This document shows, in pieces, positions 44,300 through 53,359 of a stretch of DNA of 64,000 nucleotides (the first letter of the stretch is position 1; every line of letters begins with the position of its first letter). The notes beneath the pieces are model-generated. The model did not search any database and had not been told where the DNA came from. It was given only the letters and a program-made list of their open reading frames with translations. A program made the position numbers and the translations under genes. The stretch lies in contig NZ_JAVDPZ010000003.1 of NCBI RefSeq assembly GCF_031453995.1, forward strand, positions 1-64,000, given 5' to 3'. The stretch comes from Nitrobacter vulgaris (lineage in GTDB: Bacteria; Pseudomonadota; Alphaproteobacteria; Rhizobiales; Xanthobacteraceae).

Positions 44300-45742
44300 A
44301 TGATTCGTATTTCCACGATTTTCATTGCTCTCTGCATGGTGCTGGTCTCCGCCTCGGTGGGTATCGTGCTCTATACGATTACAGGCCTGCGCGCGTCGGA
44401 GTCAGCCATCGTAGCGCTGACGGTCCTGGCATTCCTCATCCTCTACAATGCTGTGTCCATGCGGTTACGCGACGGCAACAACGCCGAAGGTCAGATCGCG
44501 GACCTGTCGCAGGGCGTCGCTGACCTTGCCCGCCAGATCTCCGATTTCGGGCGCCGCCTCGCGGCAGCCGAAAGCAAGATTGCCTCGGCGAATTCCGGTG
44601 GTTCGGACCGAGTTCAATCCGGCCTTCAATCCGCGCTTGGTGAAATCAACGAGCTCGGCGGACTGGTCAAGCAGCTCGCCGCCACGGTCGCCGCCCATGA
44701 CGACATGCTGACCGACTTGCCATCAGCCGCTTCCGCGCCCGCATTCGAACCGGTGGCACCGGAGAGACCCGTCCACCGTGAGCCCCTCGCGAGGGCGATT
44801 GCACCGGCATTGCCTCGGACGGCCATCAATTCGGCACGGACTGACACCGACCTACAGATCCTGGCCATCCAAAACGCCATCGAGACCGGCAGCATCGATA
44901 CCTTCCTGCAACCGATCGTTACGCTTCCGCAGCGCAAGATTCGCTACTACGAAGCGATGACGCGGCTGCGCAATGCCCGTGGCGCATACCTCGCAGCCGG
45001 CGAGTTCATTCCAGCCGCCGAAGCTGTGGGCTTGATGGGGCAACTGGACAACACGATCTTGCTCCGCTGCATGCAAGTTCTGCAGCGGCTTCAATCGCGC
45101 AACAAGGACGTCGGCCTGTTCTGCAACGTCGCCTTGGCGACGCTCGGAAATCCCGCCACATTCGCGCAGTACCTCGACATTCTCGAAGCCAATCGTGCGT
45201 TGGCGTCCTCGCTGATTCTCGAATTCAAGCACGATACGCTGCGCGCTCTGGACATCACCGGAAGCAAACGCCTGGCCGCGATGACGCAGCTCGGCTACAG
45301 GTTCTCGGTCGACCATGTAGCGAACCTGCGAATTGAACCGCGCGAACTGGCCGACCGCGGCGTCCGCTTCATCAAGGTGCCCGCCTCGCTCTTGCTGGAC
45401 CAGAAACAAACGTCGACCTCCGATATCCATCCGGCCGACATATCCGATCTGCTGGGACGCTTCGGCATCGACCTGATCGCAGAGCGGATCGAAGAAGAAG
45501 CGGCGGTCGTCGATTTGCTCGACTACAATGTTCGCTTTGGCCAGGGTTTCCTATTCGCCGCGCCGCGGCCGCTACGCCAGGATGCGGCGGAGGATACAGC
45601 TGACAAGGCAAAGTCGCGCGCCAACAGTGCAGCCAGACCGGGTGAAGTGGGAGCCGTGAAAACTGACGCGATCAAGCCCGAACGTTCGTCTCGCGTGACC
45701 GGCAACGCTGCCCTGGCACGTCGCGCTGGCGGCGCTGCCTGA
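44300..45742 (+). CDS. TipF-like membrane EAL-domain protein
   Basis: The protein has 480 residues. Two membrane helices (about 7-29 and 36-52) are followed by a coiled coil (about 63-137), a Pro/Ala-rich linker and an EAL domain (about 180-420). This layout matches Caulobacter TipF, a c-di-GMP-binding protein needed for flagellum placement. EAL-site residues present are E218 (in YYEAM), N276, E308, D338, K359, E398 or a neighbour, and Q415; the second aspartate of the usual DD pair is His339. Hydrolysis of c-di-GMP is therefore doubtful, while binding is possible. A tail of about 60 polar residues ends the protein. Confidence 0.8.
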   Translation: MIRISTIFIALCMVLVSASVGIVLYTITGLRASESAIVALTVLAFLILYNAVSMRLRDGNNAEGQIADLSQGVADLARQISDFGRRLAAAESKIASANSGGSDRVQSGLQSALGEINELGGLVKQLAATVAAHDDMLTDLPSAASAPAFEPVAPERPVHREPLARAIAPALPRTAINSARTDTDLQILAIQNAIETGSIDTFLQPIVTLPQRKIRYYEAMTRLRNARGAYLAAGEFIPAAEAVGLMGQLDNTILLRCMQVLQRLQSRNKDVGLFCNVALATLGNPATFAQYLDILEANRALASSLILEFKHDTLRALDITGSKRLAAMTQLGYRFSVDHVANLRIEPRELADRGVRFIKVPASLLLDQKQTSTSDIHPADISDLLGRFGIDLIAERIEEEAAVVDLLDYNVRFGQGFLFAAPRPLRQDAAEDTADKAKSRANSAARPGEVGAVKTDAIKPERSSRVTGNAALARRAGGAA

Positions 45743-45756
45743 AAGCATCCGACTGA

Positions 45757-46611
45757 ATGACTGCCCTTCGTTTTATCGATCATCTGCGCGAGCCCGCCGC
45801 CGAAAGGGATGTCGTGCTCTGCGACGTCTGGGGCGTCGTCCACAACGGTGTCATGTCGTTTTCCGAGGCCTGCTCCGCGCTGAAAACCTTCCGCAGCCGG
45901 GGCGGCACCGTCATTTTTATCACCAATGCGCCGCGCCCGGCCGACGCAGTGCAGCGGCAGTTGCGCAAGTTCGGAGTTCCGGACGATGCTTACGATGGCA
46001 TTGCTTCCTCCGGCGACCTGACGCGCAACTTCGTCGCAGAGCATCCGGCCAAGGCGATTTTCTGGCTGGGGCCTGAGCGCGACAGCGCGATCCACCAAGG
46101 CCTCGATCCGGTATTCGCGCCGATCGAGCACGCCGATTACATCGTCTGTACCGGCCCCTTCGACGACGAGACCGAAACCGCGGAGGACTATCGTGCCCTT
46201 ATGATGCAGGCGCGCGAGCGCAAGCTGCCGCTGATTTGCGCCAATCCCGATATTGTCGTTCAAAGTGGCGACCGGTTGCTTTATTGCGCCGGCGCCATCG
46301 CAGAACTTTATCGCGAACTCGGTGGCGAGGTGGTCTTCTACGGCAAACCGCACCGGCCGATCTACGAGCGCGCCATGGCCTTGGCGCGAGAGCAGCGCGG
46401 CAAAGACACGCCGTTAAACCGGGTGCTGGCCATTGGCGATTCCGTACGCACCGACCTCATGGGCGCGCACGCCTTCGGCATCGACCTGCTGTTTCTGACG
46501 CGCGGCATCCATTCCGAGCAATTCGCCGGCATCGACCAGCTCGATCCGGCCTCGGTCAAGGAACTGTTCGGCCATCCGCCTCTGGCGCTGATGCGCGAGC
46601 TGAGATGGTAG
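45757..46611 (+). CDS. HAD-superfamily hydrolase (TIGR01459 type)
   Basis: The protein has 284 residues. The HAD nucleophile motif is LCDVWGVVHNG near the N-terminus. IFITNAPRPADAVQRQL is the motif-2 region, YGKPHRPIYERAM holds the conserved lysine, and AIGDSVRTDLMGAHAFGID is the late acidic motif. This is a NagD/PNPase-like subgroup that probably dephosphorylates a small phospho-compound; the substrate is unknown. It lies 14 bases after the TipF-like gene and may share its transcript. Confidence 0.9.
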   Translation: MTALRFIDHLREPAAERDVVLCDVWGVVHNGVMSFSEACSALKTFRSRGGTVIFITNAPRPADAVQRQLRKFGVPDDAYDGIASSGDLTRNFVAEHPAKAIFWLGPERDSAIHQGLDPVFAPIEHADYIVCTGPFDDETETAEDYRALMMQARERKLPLICANPDIVVQSGDRLLYCAGAIAELYRELGGEVVFYGKPHRPIYERAMALAREQRGKDTPLNRVLAIGDSVRTDLMGAHAFGIDLLFLTRGIHSEQFAGIDQLDPASVKELFGHPPLALMRELRW

Positions 46612-46680
46612 ACGAACAGGACGCGGCGAAGCCGCTGCGTCGCACGTATTCTGATCGCAAACCTGGGCTCGCCGGAAACG

Positions 46681-47076
46681 CTACGCCGGGACGTTGTCGG
46701 GAAATACCGCTTCGATCTTGTTCTTCAGCGTCGCGGCGTTGAACGGTTTGACGATGTAGTTGTTCACACCGGCCTTTTTGGCGGCGATGACGTTCTCGGT
46801 CTTGGACTCGGCCGTGATCATGATAAACGGCGTCATCGCAAGATTGGCATCGGCACGGACTTCCTTGAGCAGGTCGTAGCCGGTCATCGGCTCCATGTTC
46901 CAGTCGGAGATCACGAGACCGTACTTCTTGGTGCGCATCTTGTTCAGCGCCGCCGAACCATCGCTGGCGTCGTCGATATTCTCAAAACCAAGCTGCTTGA
47001 GCAGATTCCGGATGATGCGGATCATGGTGTTGTAATCATCCACCACCAGAACAGACATCGACAAATCAACCGCCAT
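46681..47076 (-). CDS. CheY-like single-domain response regulator
   Basis: This is a 131-residue receiver domain alone. The phospho-acceptor is Asp58 in LVISDWNMEPMTGYDLLKEV. DDY near the N-terminus gives the acidic pocket, and TAESKTENVIAAKKAGVNNY with IVKPFNAATLKNKI supplies the switch Thr and conserved Lys. The sequence is close to the chemotaxis CheY group (NIDDASDGSAALNKM). No other chemotaxis gene is in the window, so the partner kinase lies elsewhere. An internal ATG at 47058 is an alternative start. Confidence 0.92.
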   Translation of the reverse strand: MAVDLSMSVLVVDDYNTMIRIIRNLLKQLGFENIDDASDGSAALNKMRTKKYGLVISDWNMEPMTGYDLLKEVRADANLAMTPFIMITAESKTENVIAAKKAGVNNYIVKPFNAATLKNKIEAVFPDNVPA

Positions 47077-47317
47077 CTCGAGCCCCCTGCGTCAGATTTT
47101 CTATGTGCGCCGAAATCGCCAAAAGCCCGCTGAAGTGGGCCATCCTCGAAGCAAACACCGGTATTTTCCGCCGGTCACTCGCCTCGCGGGTAGTTTTGCA
47201 TGATACGACCAGCCCTTAAACAGCGCGTTAACCGGCCGTCGAAAGGTGCCGCCGGACGCCAAGCCGACTTGACTTCGATCCGGCCGCAACGTCACGGTCC
47301 GCCACTGAAACCCTTCA

Positions 47318-48313
47318 ATGAACGCGATAATGGCCTCGGGATTCACGATTATCCGCGATATCGCTCTCGCTGCCGCTATTCCTAAGGGAGGAGTGGTGGC
47401 AATAGGAAATTTCGATGGTGTACACCTCGGCCACCGCGCGGTCATCGCGGCCGCGTTCGAAATGGCCCGCTCCCGCGGAAAGCCTGCCTTCGCGGTGACC
47501 TTCGAGCCGCACCCGCGGAAGTTCTTCAGTCCGAATGCCTCGCAGTTTCGCCTGACCGACGAAACCAACAAGCTGCGGCTTTTGGCGGGCACAGGTCTCG
47601 ACGGCGCCGTGGTCATGACCTTCGACGCCGCGCGGGCCGGCACGACAGCGCAAGATTTCATTCACCAAGATCTGATCGAACGCCTCGGAGTCAGCGGCAT
47701 CGCCGTCGGATACGATTTCCGTTTCGGCAAGGGCCGGGTGGGATCGCCGAGCCTGCTTGTCAGCGAAGCCCCGCGCCTCGGGATCGAGGTGGACGTGCAG
47801 CCTCCTGTCGACATCGACGAACGCGCGGTCTCGTCCAGCGCCGTCCGCATGGCGCTTGCGGAAGGCCGGATCGCGGACGCCACCGCGATGCTCGGTGGGC
47901 CATGGTTCGTGACCGGCGAGGTGATCCACGGCGAGAAGCGAGGCCGCAGCCTCGGCTATCCCACCGCCAACATCCGCCTCGATCAGGATTGCGGCCTCAA
48001 GCATGGTATCTATGCAGTGCGCGTCGGCCGCGGCGAGGGAAAGGATCACCACCGCTTCGACGGCGTTGCGAGCTTCGGCCGCCGTCCGACATTCGACAAC
48101 GGCGCGCCACTGCTCGAGGTATTCGTGTTCAACTTCCAGGGCGACCTCTACGGGACCATACTGGACGTCGCCTTCATCGACTTCATCCGCAACGAACTGA
48201 AGTTTGATGGTGTCGAGGCGCTGGTTCGTCAAATGGACGATGACGCCGCCCGTGCCAAAACCCAGCTCGCCGCCGCACCTGATGTATTTCCGAAGCTGGG
48301 AGAGATCGGCTGA
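47318..48313 (+). CDS. ribF: Bifunctional riboflavin kinase / FAD synthetase
   Basis: RibF makes FMN from riboflavin and then FAD. The protein has 331 residues. The N-terminal nucleotidyltransferase domain has GNFDGVHLGHRAVI, FEPHPRKFF and VGYDFRFGKGRVGS. The C-terminal kinase domain has VIHGEKRGRSLGYPTANIRL and the FGRRPTFDNGAPLLEVFVF segment. The gene overlaps the next one by 4 bases at the CTG start proposed below, which suggests coupled translation. Confidence 0.97.
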   Translation: MNAIMASGFTIIRDIALAAAIPKGGVVAIGNFDGVHLGHRAVIAAAFEMARSRGKPAFAVTFEPHPRKFFSPNASQFRLTDETNKLRLLAGTGLDGAVVMTFDAARAGTTAQDFIHQDLIERLGVSGIAVGYDFRFGKGRVGSPSLLVSEAPRLGIEVDVQPPVDIDERAVSSSAVRMALAEGRIADATAMLGGPWFVTGEVIHGEKRGRSLGYPTANIRLDQDCGLKHGIYAVRVGRGEGKDHHRFDGVASFGRRPTFDNGAPLLEVFVFNFQGDLYGTILDVAFIDFIRNELKFDGVEALVRQMDDDAARAKTQLAAAPDVFPKLGEIG

Positions 48314-48867
48314 AGACCGAAAAGCAGAAGATGCTCGCGGGCGAACTGTATCGCCCCGGCGACCCGCAGATACAGGCCGAGCAAGGTGCGAACAGCGTAT
48401 GGCTCGCGCGCTACAACGCGGCGATGGGGCTTCCGGAAGCCCAACGCTACGAACTGCTCACGCAGCACCTGGGCCGCGTCGGCGCAGGCGTCGTGATCCG
48501 GCCTCCGTTCTCCTGCGATTTCGGCTATAATATCTTTCTGGGCGACGGCGTATTTCTCAATTTCAACTGCGTTATCCTTGACGTGGTCCATGTTACGGTC
48601 GGTGACCGCACCCAGATCGGTCCAGCGACCCAGATCTATGCCGCCGACCATCCCCGTGACGCTCAGACAAGGCACGAAGGGCTCGAGTTCGGCAGGCCTG
48701 TTCGAATTGGCTCCGATGTCTGGATCGGCGGAGGCGCGATCATCCTTCCCGGCGTCGCTATCGGCGACGGGGCGGTCATAGGCGCCGGCAGCGTGGTGAC
48801 GCGGGATGTCGCAGCAGGTGTCACGGTGGCGGGAAATCCTGCGCGTCGTCTCCGGAGCGGAAGTTGA
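48310..48867 (+). CDS. Sugar O-acetyltransferase (Maa/LacA family), CTG start
   Basis: This is a hexapeptide-repeat acetyltransferase that acts on sugars such as maltose or galactosides; the natural acceptor is unknown. The left-handed helix repeats include VTVGDRTQIGPATQIY and IGGGAIILPGVAIGDGAVIG, with the catalytic histidine in YAADHPRDAQ. The first ATG (48331) would cut off the conserved family start. The frame upstream reads KTEKQKMLAGELY from a CTG at 48310, and a GGGAG site lies 7 bases before it, so I take CTG as the initiator (185 residues). It overlaps ribF by 4 bases (CTGA). Confidence 0.85.
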   Translation: MKTEKQKMLAGELYRPGDPQIQAEQGANSVWLARYNAAMGLPEAQRYELLTQHLGRVGAGVVIRPPFSCDFGYNIFLGDGVFLNFNCVILDVVHVTVGDRTQIGPATQIYAADHPRDAQTRHEGLEFGRPVRIGSDVWIGGGAIILPGVAIGDGAVIGAGSVVTRDVAAGVTVAGNPARRLRSGS

Positions 48868-49041
48868 ATCACGACCCAGCGCTTTGCCATTCCCTCGGCT
48901 GACTGCTATGGACAGTCCCATGTTTGCGCGGCGCACCATTCCAAGCATTAGCGGCCCGGCTTTCGCCTGAGCTTCGCTCGGCGCAAGACCGGGACCACCC
49001 CACTTTCCGCGCCATTCAGCCAAAGCCAGAAGCCTAGCCAT

Positions 49042-52000
49042 ATGTCCGACAAGTCGCAGAAATCCGCCGCGAAAGCCGACGCCCCCGATTACGCCAAAAC
49101 CCTCTTTTTGCCGCAGACGGAATTTCCGATGCGCGCGGGGTTGCCGCAGCGCGAACCGGAAATCCTGAAGCGCTGGAAAGACATCGATCTTTACGGACAG
49201 CTCCGCAAGACCGCGAAGGACCGCGCGAAATTCGTGCTGCACGATGGCCCGCCCTATGCCAATGGCAACATCCATATCGGCCACGCGCTCAATAAGATCC
49301 TGAAGGACGTGGTGACCCGAAGCCAGCAGATGCTGGGGTATGATTCCAACTACGTGCCGGGATGGGACTGCCACGGCCTGCCGATCGAATGGAAGATCGA
49401 GGAGGAGAACTACCGCTCCAAGGGCAAGACGAAGCCGAACTTCAAAGACCCCGCAGCGATGGTGGCATTTCGCAAAGAATGCCGCGCCTATGCGGAGAAC
49501 TGGCTGAACGTGCAGCGCGAACAGTTCAAGCGTCTCGGCATTATCGGCGACTGGGATCATCCCTACGCCACCATGACCTATCCGGCCGAGGCGCAGATCG
49601 CGCGCGAACTGATGAAGTTCGCCGCTAATGGCACACTCTATCGCGGCTCCAAGCCGGTGATGTGGAGCGTGGTGGAGAAAACGGCGCTGGCGGAAGCCGA
49701 GGTCGAGTATGAGGACCACACCAGCGATACGGTGTGGGTGAAGTTTCCGGTGACCTCGCCGGCGCACGGCGCGCTGGCGCAGGCGAGCGTGGTGATCTGG
49801 ACCACGACGCCGTGGACGCTGCCGGGCAACCGCGCCATCAGCTTCTCGAACAAGATCGCCTATGGTCTTTACAAGGTCACCGATGCACCTGCCGACAACT
49901 GGGCGAAGGCCGGTGATCTTCTGATCCTCGCGGATAAACTTGCCGAGGACGTGTTCAAACAGGCGCGCGTTACCGCCTTCGAGAAGATTCGCGACATTCC
50001 CGCCGACACGTTAGATGCGGTGGAGTGCGCGCATCCGCTGAAAAGCTTTTCCGGCGGCTACGAATTCATCGTGCCGCTGCTGGAAGGCGATCACGTCACC
50101 GACGACACCGGCACCGGCTTCGTCCACACCGCGCCTGGCCACGGTCGTGAGGATTTCGACATCTGGACTCACAACGCGCGCGAGCTTGAGGCGCGCGGAA
50201 TCATTTCGACAATTCCCTATACCGTCGACGAGAACGGCGCGCTGACCGCGCAGGCCCCGGGCTTCGAGGGCAAGCGAGTCATCGACGACAAGGGCAACAA
50301 GGGCGACGCCAACGAGGTGGTCATCAAGGCGCTGGTCGAACGCGGCATGCTGCTCGCCCGTGGCCGTTTGAAACATCAATATCCGCATTCGTGGCGCTCG
50401 AAGAAGCCGGTGATCTTCCGCAACACGCCGCAGTGGTTCATCGCGATGGATCGGGACATCGCTGATGACGGCAAGGCGAAGCACGGCGACACGCTGCGCG
50501 CCCGCGCATTGCAAGCAATCAGCGTCACCCAATGGGTGCCGCCAGCCGGGCAGAACCGCATCACCGGCATGATCGCCAATCGCCCCGATTGGGTGATCTC
50601 GCGCCAGCGCGCCTGGGGCGTGCCGATCGCGGTGTTCGTGCGCGAGACGGGCGATGGCTCCGCCGAAATCCTGATCGACGACGCCGTCAACCAGCGCATC
50701 ACCGACGCCTTCGAAACGGAAGGCGCGGACGCCTGGTACACCGATGGCGCGCGCGAGCGTTTTCTGGGATCGCGCTCCAACGAGGACTGGCGCAAGGTCG
50801 ACGACATTCTCGACGTCTGGTTCGACTCCGGCTCGACGCACGCTTTCGTGCTGGAAGACCCCCTGCACTTCCCCGGCCTCAGGGACATCAAGCGCAAGGC
50901 CGACGGCGGCCAGGATACCGTGATGTATCTGGAAGGCAGCGACCAGCATCGCGGCTGGTTTCACTCATCGCTCTTGGAAAGCTGCGGCACCCGCGGCCGC
51001 GCGCCTTACGATGTGGTGCTGACCCACGGCTTCACGCTCGACGAGAACGGCCGCAAGATGTCGAAATCTCTCGGCAACACCGTTGATCCTCAGAAAGTCA
51101 TCAAGGATTCGGGCGCCGACATCCTGCGGCTGTGGGTCTGCGCAACGGATTATGCCGACGATCAGCGCATCGGTCCGGAAATTCTCAAGAACACCATTGA
51201 GACCTATCGCAAGCTGCGCAACACCATTCGCTGGATGCTCGGCACGCTGCATCATTTCAATCGCGGCGAGGCCGTTGCGATCTCCGACATGCCCGAACTC
51301 GAGCGCTTGATGCTGCACCAACTTGCAGAACAGAGCGCGGTGGTGCGCAAGGCCTATGCGGAATTCGACTACAAGACGGTGGTCGCAAGTCTCGCGGCTT
51401 TCATGAACACCGAACTGTCGGCGTTCTATTTCGATATCCGAAAGGATACGCTTTACTGCGAACCGCCGTCGTCGACGGCGCGCAAGGCCGCGCTGACCGT
51501 GATCGACAAACTTTGCGATTCAATCCTGAAATGGCTGGCGCCGGTGCTCTCGTTCACGACCGAAGAGGCGTGGCGGCTCTATCGGCCGGATGCAGAACCG
51601 TCGGTGCATCTGACGCTGTTCCCGGAGAGCTTCGACAACTTTCGCGACGACGCCCTGGCTGTGAAATGGGAGACCATCCGCGCGGTGCGCAGCGTCGTCA
51701 CCGGCGCGCTGGAGCTTGAGCGTGCCGCCAAGCGGATCGGCTCCTCGCTCGAAGCCTCGCCGATTGTCTATGTCGCCGACCGCGCGATGCTTGGCGTGTT
51801 GTTCGACGTCGATCTTGCAGAGGTTTGCATCACTTCAAATTTTGAAGTGCGCGAGGGTAACGCCCCGTCCGACGCGTTCTTTTTGCCGAGCGTCCCCGGC
51901 GTGGCCGTGGTGATCGAGAAAGCTGCCGGGGCCAAGTGCGCCCGATCGTGGAAGATCCTGCCAACCGTCGGCAGCGACAGGGAGTATCCCGACGTATCGC

Positions 52001-52053
52001 CACGCGACGCGCAGGCGCTGCGGGAATGGAAGACGCTGGGAGTAACTGTGTGA
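49042..52053 (+). CDS. ileS: Isoleucine--tRNA ligase
   Basis: This 1003-residue class I synthetase charges tRNA-Ile and edits misactivated valine. The HIGH motif is PPYANGNIHIGHALNKI and the KMSKS motif is GRKMSKSLGNTVDPQKV. The editing domain includes TTTPWTLPGNRAISFS and a TGFVHTAPGHGREDF segment. The C-terminal anticodon-binding region follows YCEPPSSTARKAALTVIDKL. The cysteine zinc finger found at the E. coli C-terminus is absent, as in many alphaproteobacterial enzymes. The stop overlaps the lspA start by 4 bases. Confidence 0.98.
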   Translation: MSDKSQKSAAKADAPDYAKTLFLPQTEFPMRAGLPQREPEILKRWKDIDLYGQLRKTAKDRAKFVLHDGPPYANGNIHIGHALNKILKDVVTRSQQMLGYDSNYVPGWDCHGLPIEWKIEEENYRSKGKTKPNFKDPAAMVAFRKECRAYAENWLNVQREQFKRLGIIGDWDHPYATMTYPAEAQIARELMKFAANGTLYRGSKPVMWSVVEKTALAEAEVEYEDHTSDTVWVKFPVTSPAHGALAQASVVIWTTTPWTLPGNRAISFSNKIAYGLYKVTDAPADNWAKAGDLLILADKLAEDVFKQARVTAFEKIRDIPADTLDAVECAHPLKSFSGGYEFIVPLLEGDHVTDDTGTGFVHTAPGHGREDFDIWTHNARELEARGIISTIPYTVDENGALTAQAPGFEGKRVIDDKGNKGDANEVVIKALVERGMLLARGRLKHQYPHSWRSKKPVIFRNTPQWFIAMDRDIADDGKAKHGDTLRARALQAISVTQWVPPAGQNRITGMIANRPDWVISRQRAWGVPIAVFVRETGDGSAEILIDDAVNQRITDAFETEGADAWYTDGARERFLGSRSNEDWRKVDDILDVWFDSGSTHAFVLEDPLHFPGLRDIKRKADGGQDTVMYLEGSDQHRGWFHSSLLESCGTRGRAPYDVVLTHGFTLDENGRKMSKSLGNTVDPQKVIKDSGADILRLWVCATDYADDQRIGPEILKNTIETYRKLRNTIRWMLGTLHHFNRGEAVAISDMPELERLMLHQLAEQSAVVRKAYAEFDYKTVVASLAAFMNTELSAFYFDIRKDTLYCEPPSSTARKAALTVIDKLCDSILKWLAPVLSFTTEEAWRLYRPDAEPSVHLTLFPESFDNFRDDALAVKWETIRAVRSVVTGALELERAAKRIGSSLEASPIVYVADRAMLGVLFDVDLAEVCITSNFEVREGNAPSDAFFLPSVPGVAVVIEKAAGAKCARSWKILPTVGSDREYPDVSPRDAQALREWKTLGVTV

Positions 52054-52547
52054 CGCCGGCAGTTCGCTCCGGCATCGTTGCGGCCATCGCGGTGCTGATT
52101 GCCGATCAGGCGTCCAAGCTCTGGCTTCTGTTTGCGTTTGATATTGGCCGCCGTGGCGCCGTCAGCGTCACGCCGTTCTTCGACCTCGTGCTGGCCTGGA
52201 ACACCGGCATCAGCTATGGCTGGTTCCAAACTGAAAGTCCGACGGCCGCCGCGATTCTGCTCGCGATCAAGGCCGTCGCAGTAGTCCTGCTGGCGGTCTG
52301 GATGGCGCGGTCGCATACCCGCACGGCGACAATTGGCCTCGGCCTTATTATCGGCGGAGCTATCGGCAACGCGATCGACCGCTTCGCCTATGGCGCGGTG
52401 GTGGATTTCGCCCTGTTTCACGTCCAGATCGCAGGTAAAACCTATAACTGGTACGTATTCAACCTTGCCGATGTGGCGATCGTTGTCGGGGTGATAGCCC
52501 TGTTGTATGATTCTTTCCTCGGGACTTCCGCCGCAAAAGCGCCCTGA
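52050..52547 (+). CDS. lspA: Lipoprotein signal peptidase
   Basis: LspA removes the signal peptide from diacylglyceryl-prolipoproteins made by Lgt. The protein has 165 residues and four membrane helices. The catalytic aspartates lie in GGAIGNAIDRFAYGAVVDF and in WYVFNLADVAIVVGV. LAWNTGISYGWFQ is the conserved middle segment. The start is a GTG at 52050 that overlaps the ileS stop (GTGA); the ileS-lspA order is common in bacteria. Confidence 0.95.
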   Translation: MTPAVRSGIVAAIAVLIADQASKLWLLFAFDIGRRGAVSVTPFFDLVLAWNTGISYGWFQTESPTAAAILLAIKAVAVVLLAVWMARSHTRTATIGLGLIIGGAIGNAIDRFAYGAVVDFALFHVQIAGKTYNWYVFNLADVAIVVGVIALLYDSFLGTSAAKAP

Positions 52548-52624
52548 TCACGGACGATAGGGCTTACTCGGGGTGATAGCGGCTTTTGCTGCGATCCGCT
52601 GAAAAGCTGAACAGGATGAACGTG

Positions 52625-53359
52625 ATGCGCAACACCGAACGAAACGGTTGGGACGTGCTCGGGGCCACGGCAACACTGCTGCGCGGCGTTCGTCTGGCCG
52701 CGGTCGCCACGGGCGTTGCCATCGTGCTGTCGGCGGGCGTGGCCCGTGCCCAAGACGATGAAAACGCCAGCTTCGAAGACAAAATCATCACGAAAATCAT
52801 GCACGGCCTCGGCGCCACCAATATGGAAAACTCAAGCATCGAGTATCGCGAGCGGTCGCCGCTGGTGATTCCACCCAGCACCGAATTGCCGCAGCCCGGC
52901 TCGGGCGTGGCTGAAGCCAGGGACCCGAACTGGCCCAAGGACCCCGACGTTGAGCGTCGCAAGGAGGCGGCCGCCGCCAAGAAAGACCGCAAGCCATCGC
53001 CTTGGCAAGGCGGACAATCGGAAGGCGGACATTCGATTCTGCCGAGCAAGCTCGCGACGAATGGTTCGGCGGTCACCGCCACACAACAGGCTGAGACGCG
53101 TCACTTGGGCACGGCGGATAATGTGAATCCATCACTCAGCCCCACGCAACTTGGCTTCGCGAGCAAGTTCAGCAATCTATTCGGCGGCAACAAAACGGAG
53201 ACTGCCCCGTTCACGGGCGAGCCTGATCGTGAAAAACTGACGCAACCGCCGGCGGGCTATCAGACTCCATCGCCGAACTTCGCTTACGGCACCGGACCCA
53301 AGGAAGCTCTCGGCAACACCTATATCGACGTCAACAGCGGCAAAGAACGGACTTACTAA
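52625..53359 (+). CDS. Exported protein of unknown function, downstream of lspA
   Basis: The protein has 244 residues. After a short polar start there is a hydrophobic segment (LRGVRLAAVATGVAIVLSAG) with a likely cleavage near ARAQ, so it is probably periplasmic. The mature part is polar and low in structure, with SFEDKIITKIMHGLGATN, a SIEYRERSPLVIPPST segment and many Pro, Gly and Lys. The ATG at 52625 has an AGGA site 8 bases upstream; 52616 is another start. I do not recognise the family. Its place after ileS-lspA and before the M16 genes is one I recall from related genomes. Confidence 0.65.
   Translation: MRNTERNGWDVLGATATLLRGVRLAAVATGVAIVLSAGVARAQDDENASFEDKIITKIMHGLGATNMENSSIEYRERSPLVIPPSTELPQPGSGVAEARDPNWPKDPDVERRKEAAAAKKDRKPSPWQGGQSEGGHSILPSKLATNGSAVTATQQAETRHLGTADNVNPSLSPTQLGFASKFSNLFGGNKTETAPFTGEPDREKLTQPPAGYQTPSPNFAYGTGPKEALGNTYIDVNSGKERTY

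Noticed and set aside
48955..48994. Imperfect CCCGG/CCGGG hairpin before ileS as a regulatory leader
   Set aside because: The stem has several mismatches, and T-box control of ileS is not expected in alphaproteobacteria; no other support was seen.
48229..49767. 512-codon minus-strand open frame over ribF end, acetyltransferase and ileS
   Set aside because: It crosses three well-supported plus-strand genes and has no recognisable motifs.
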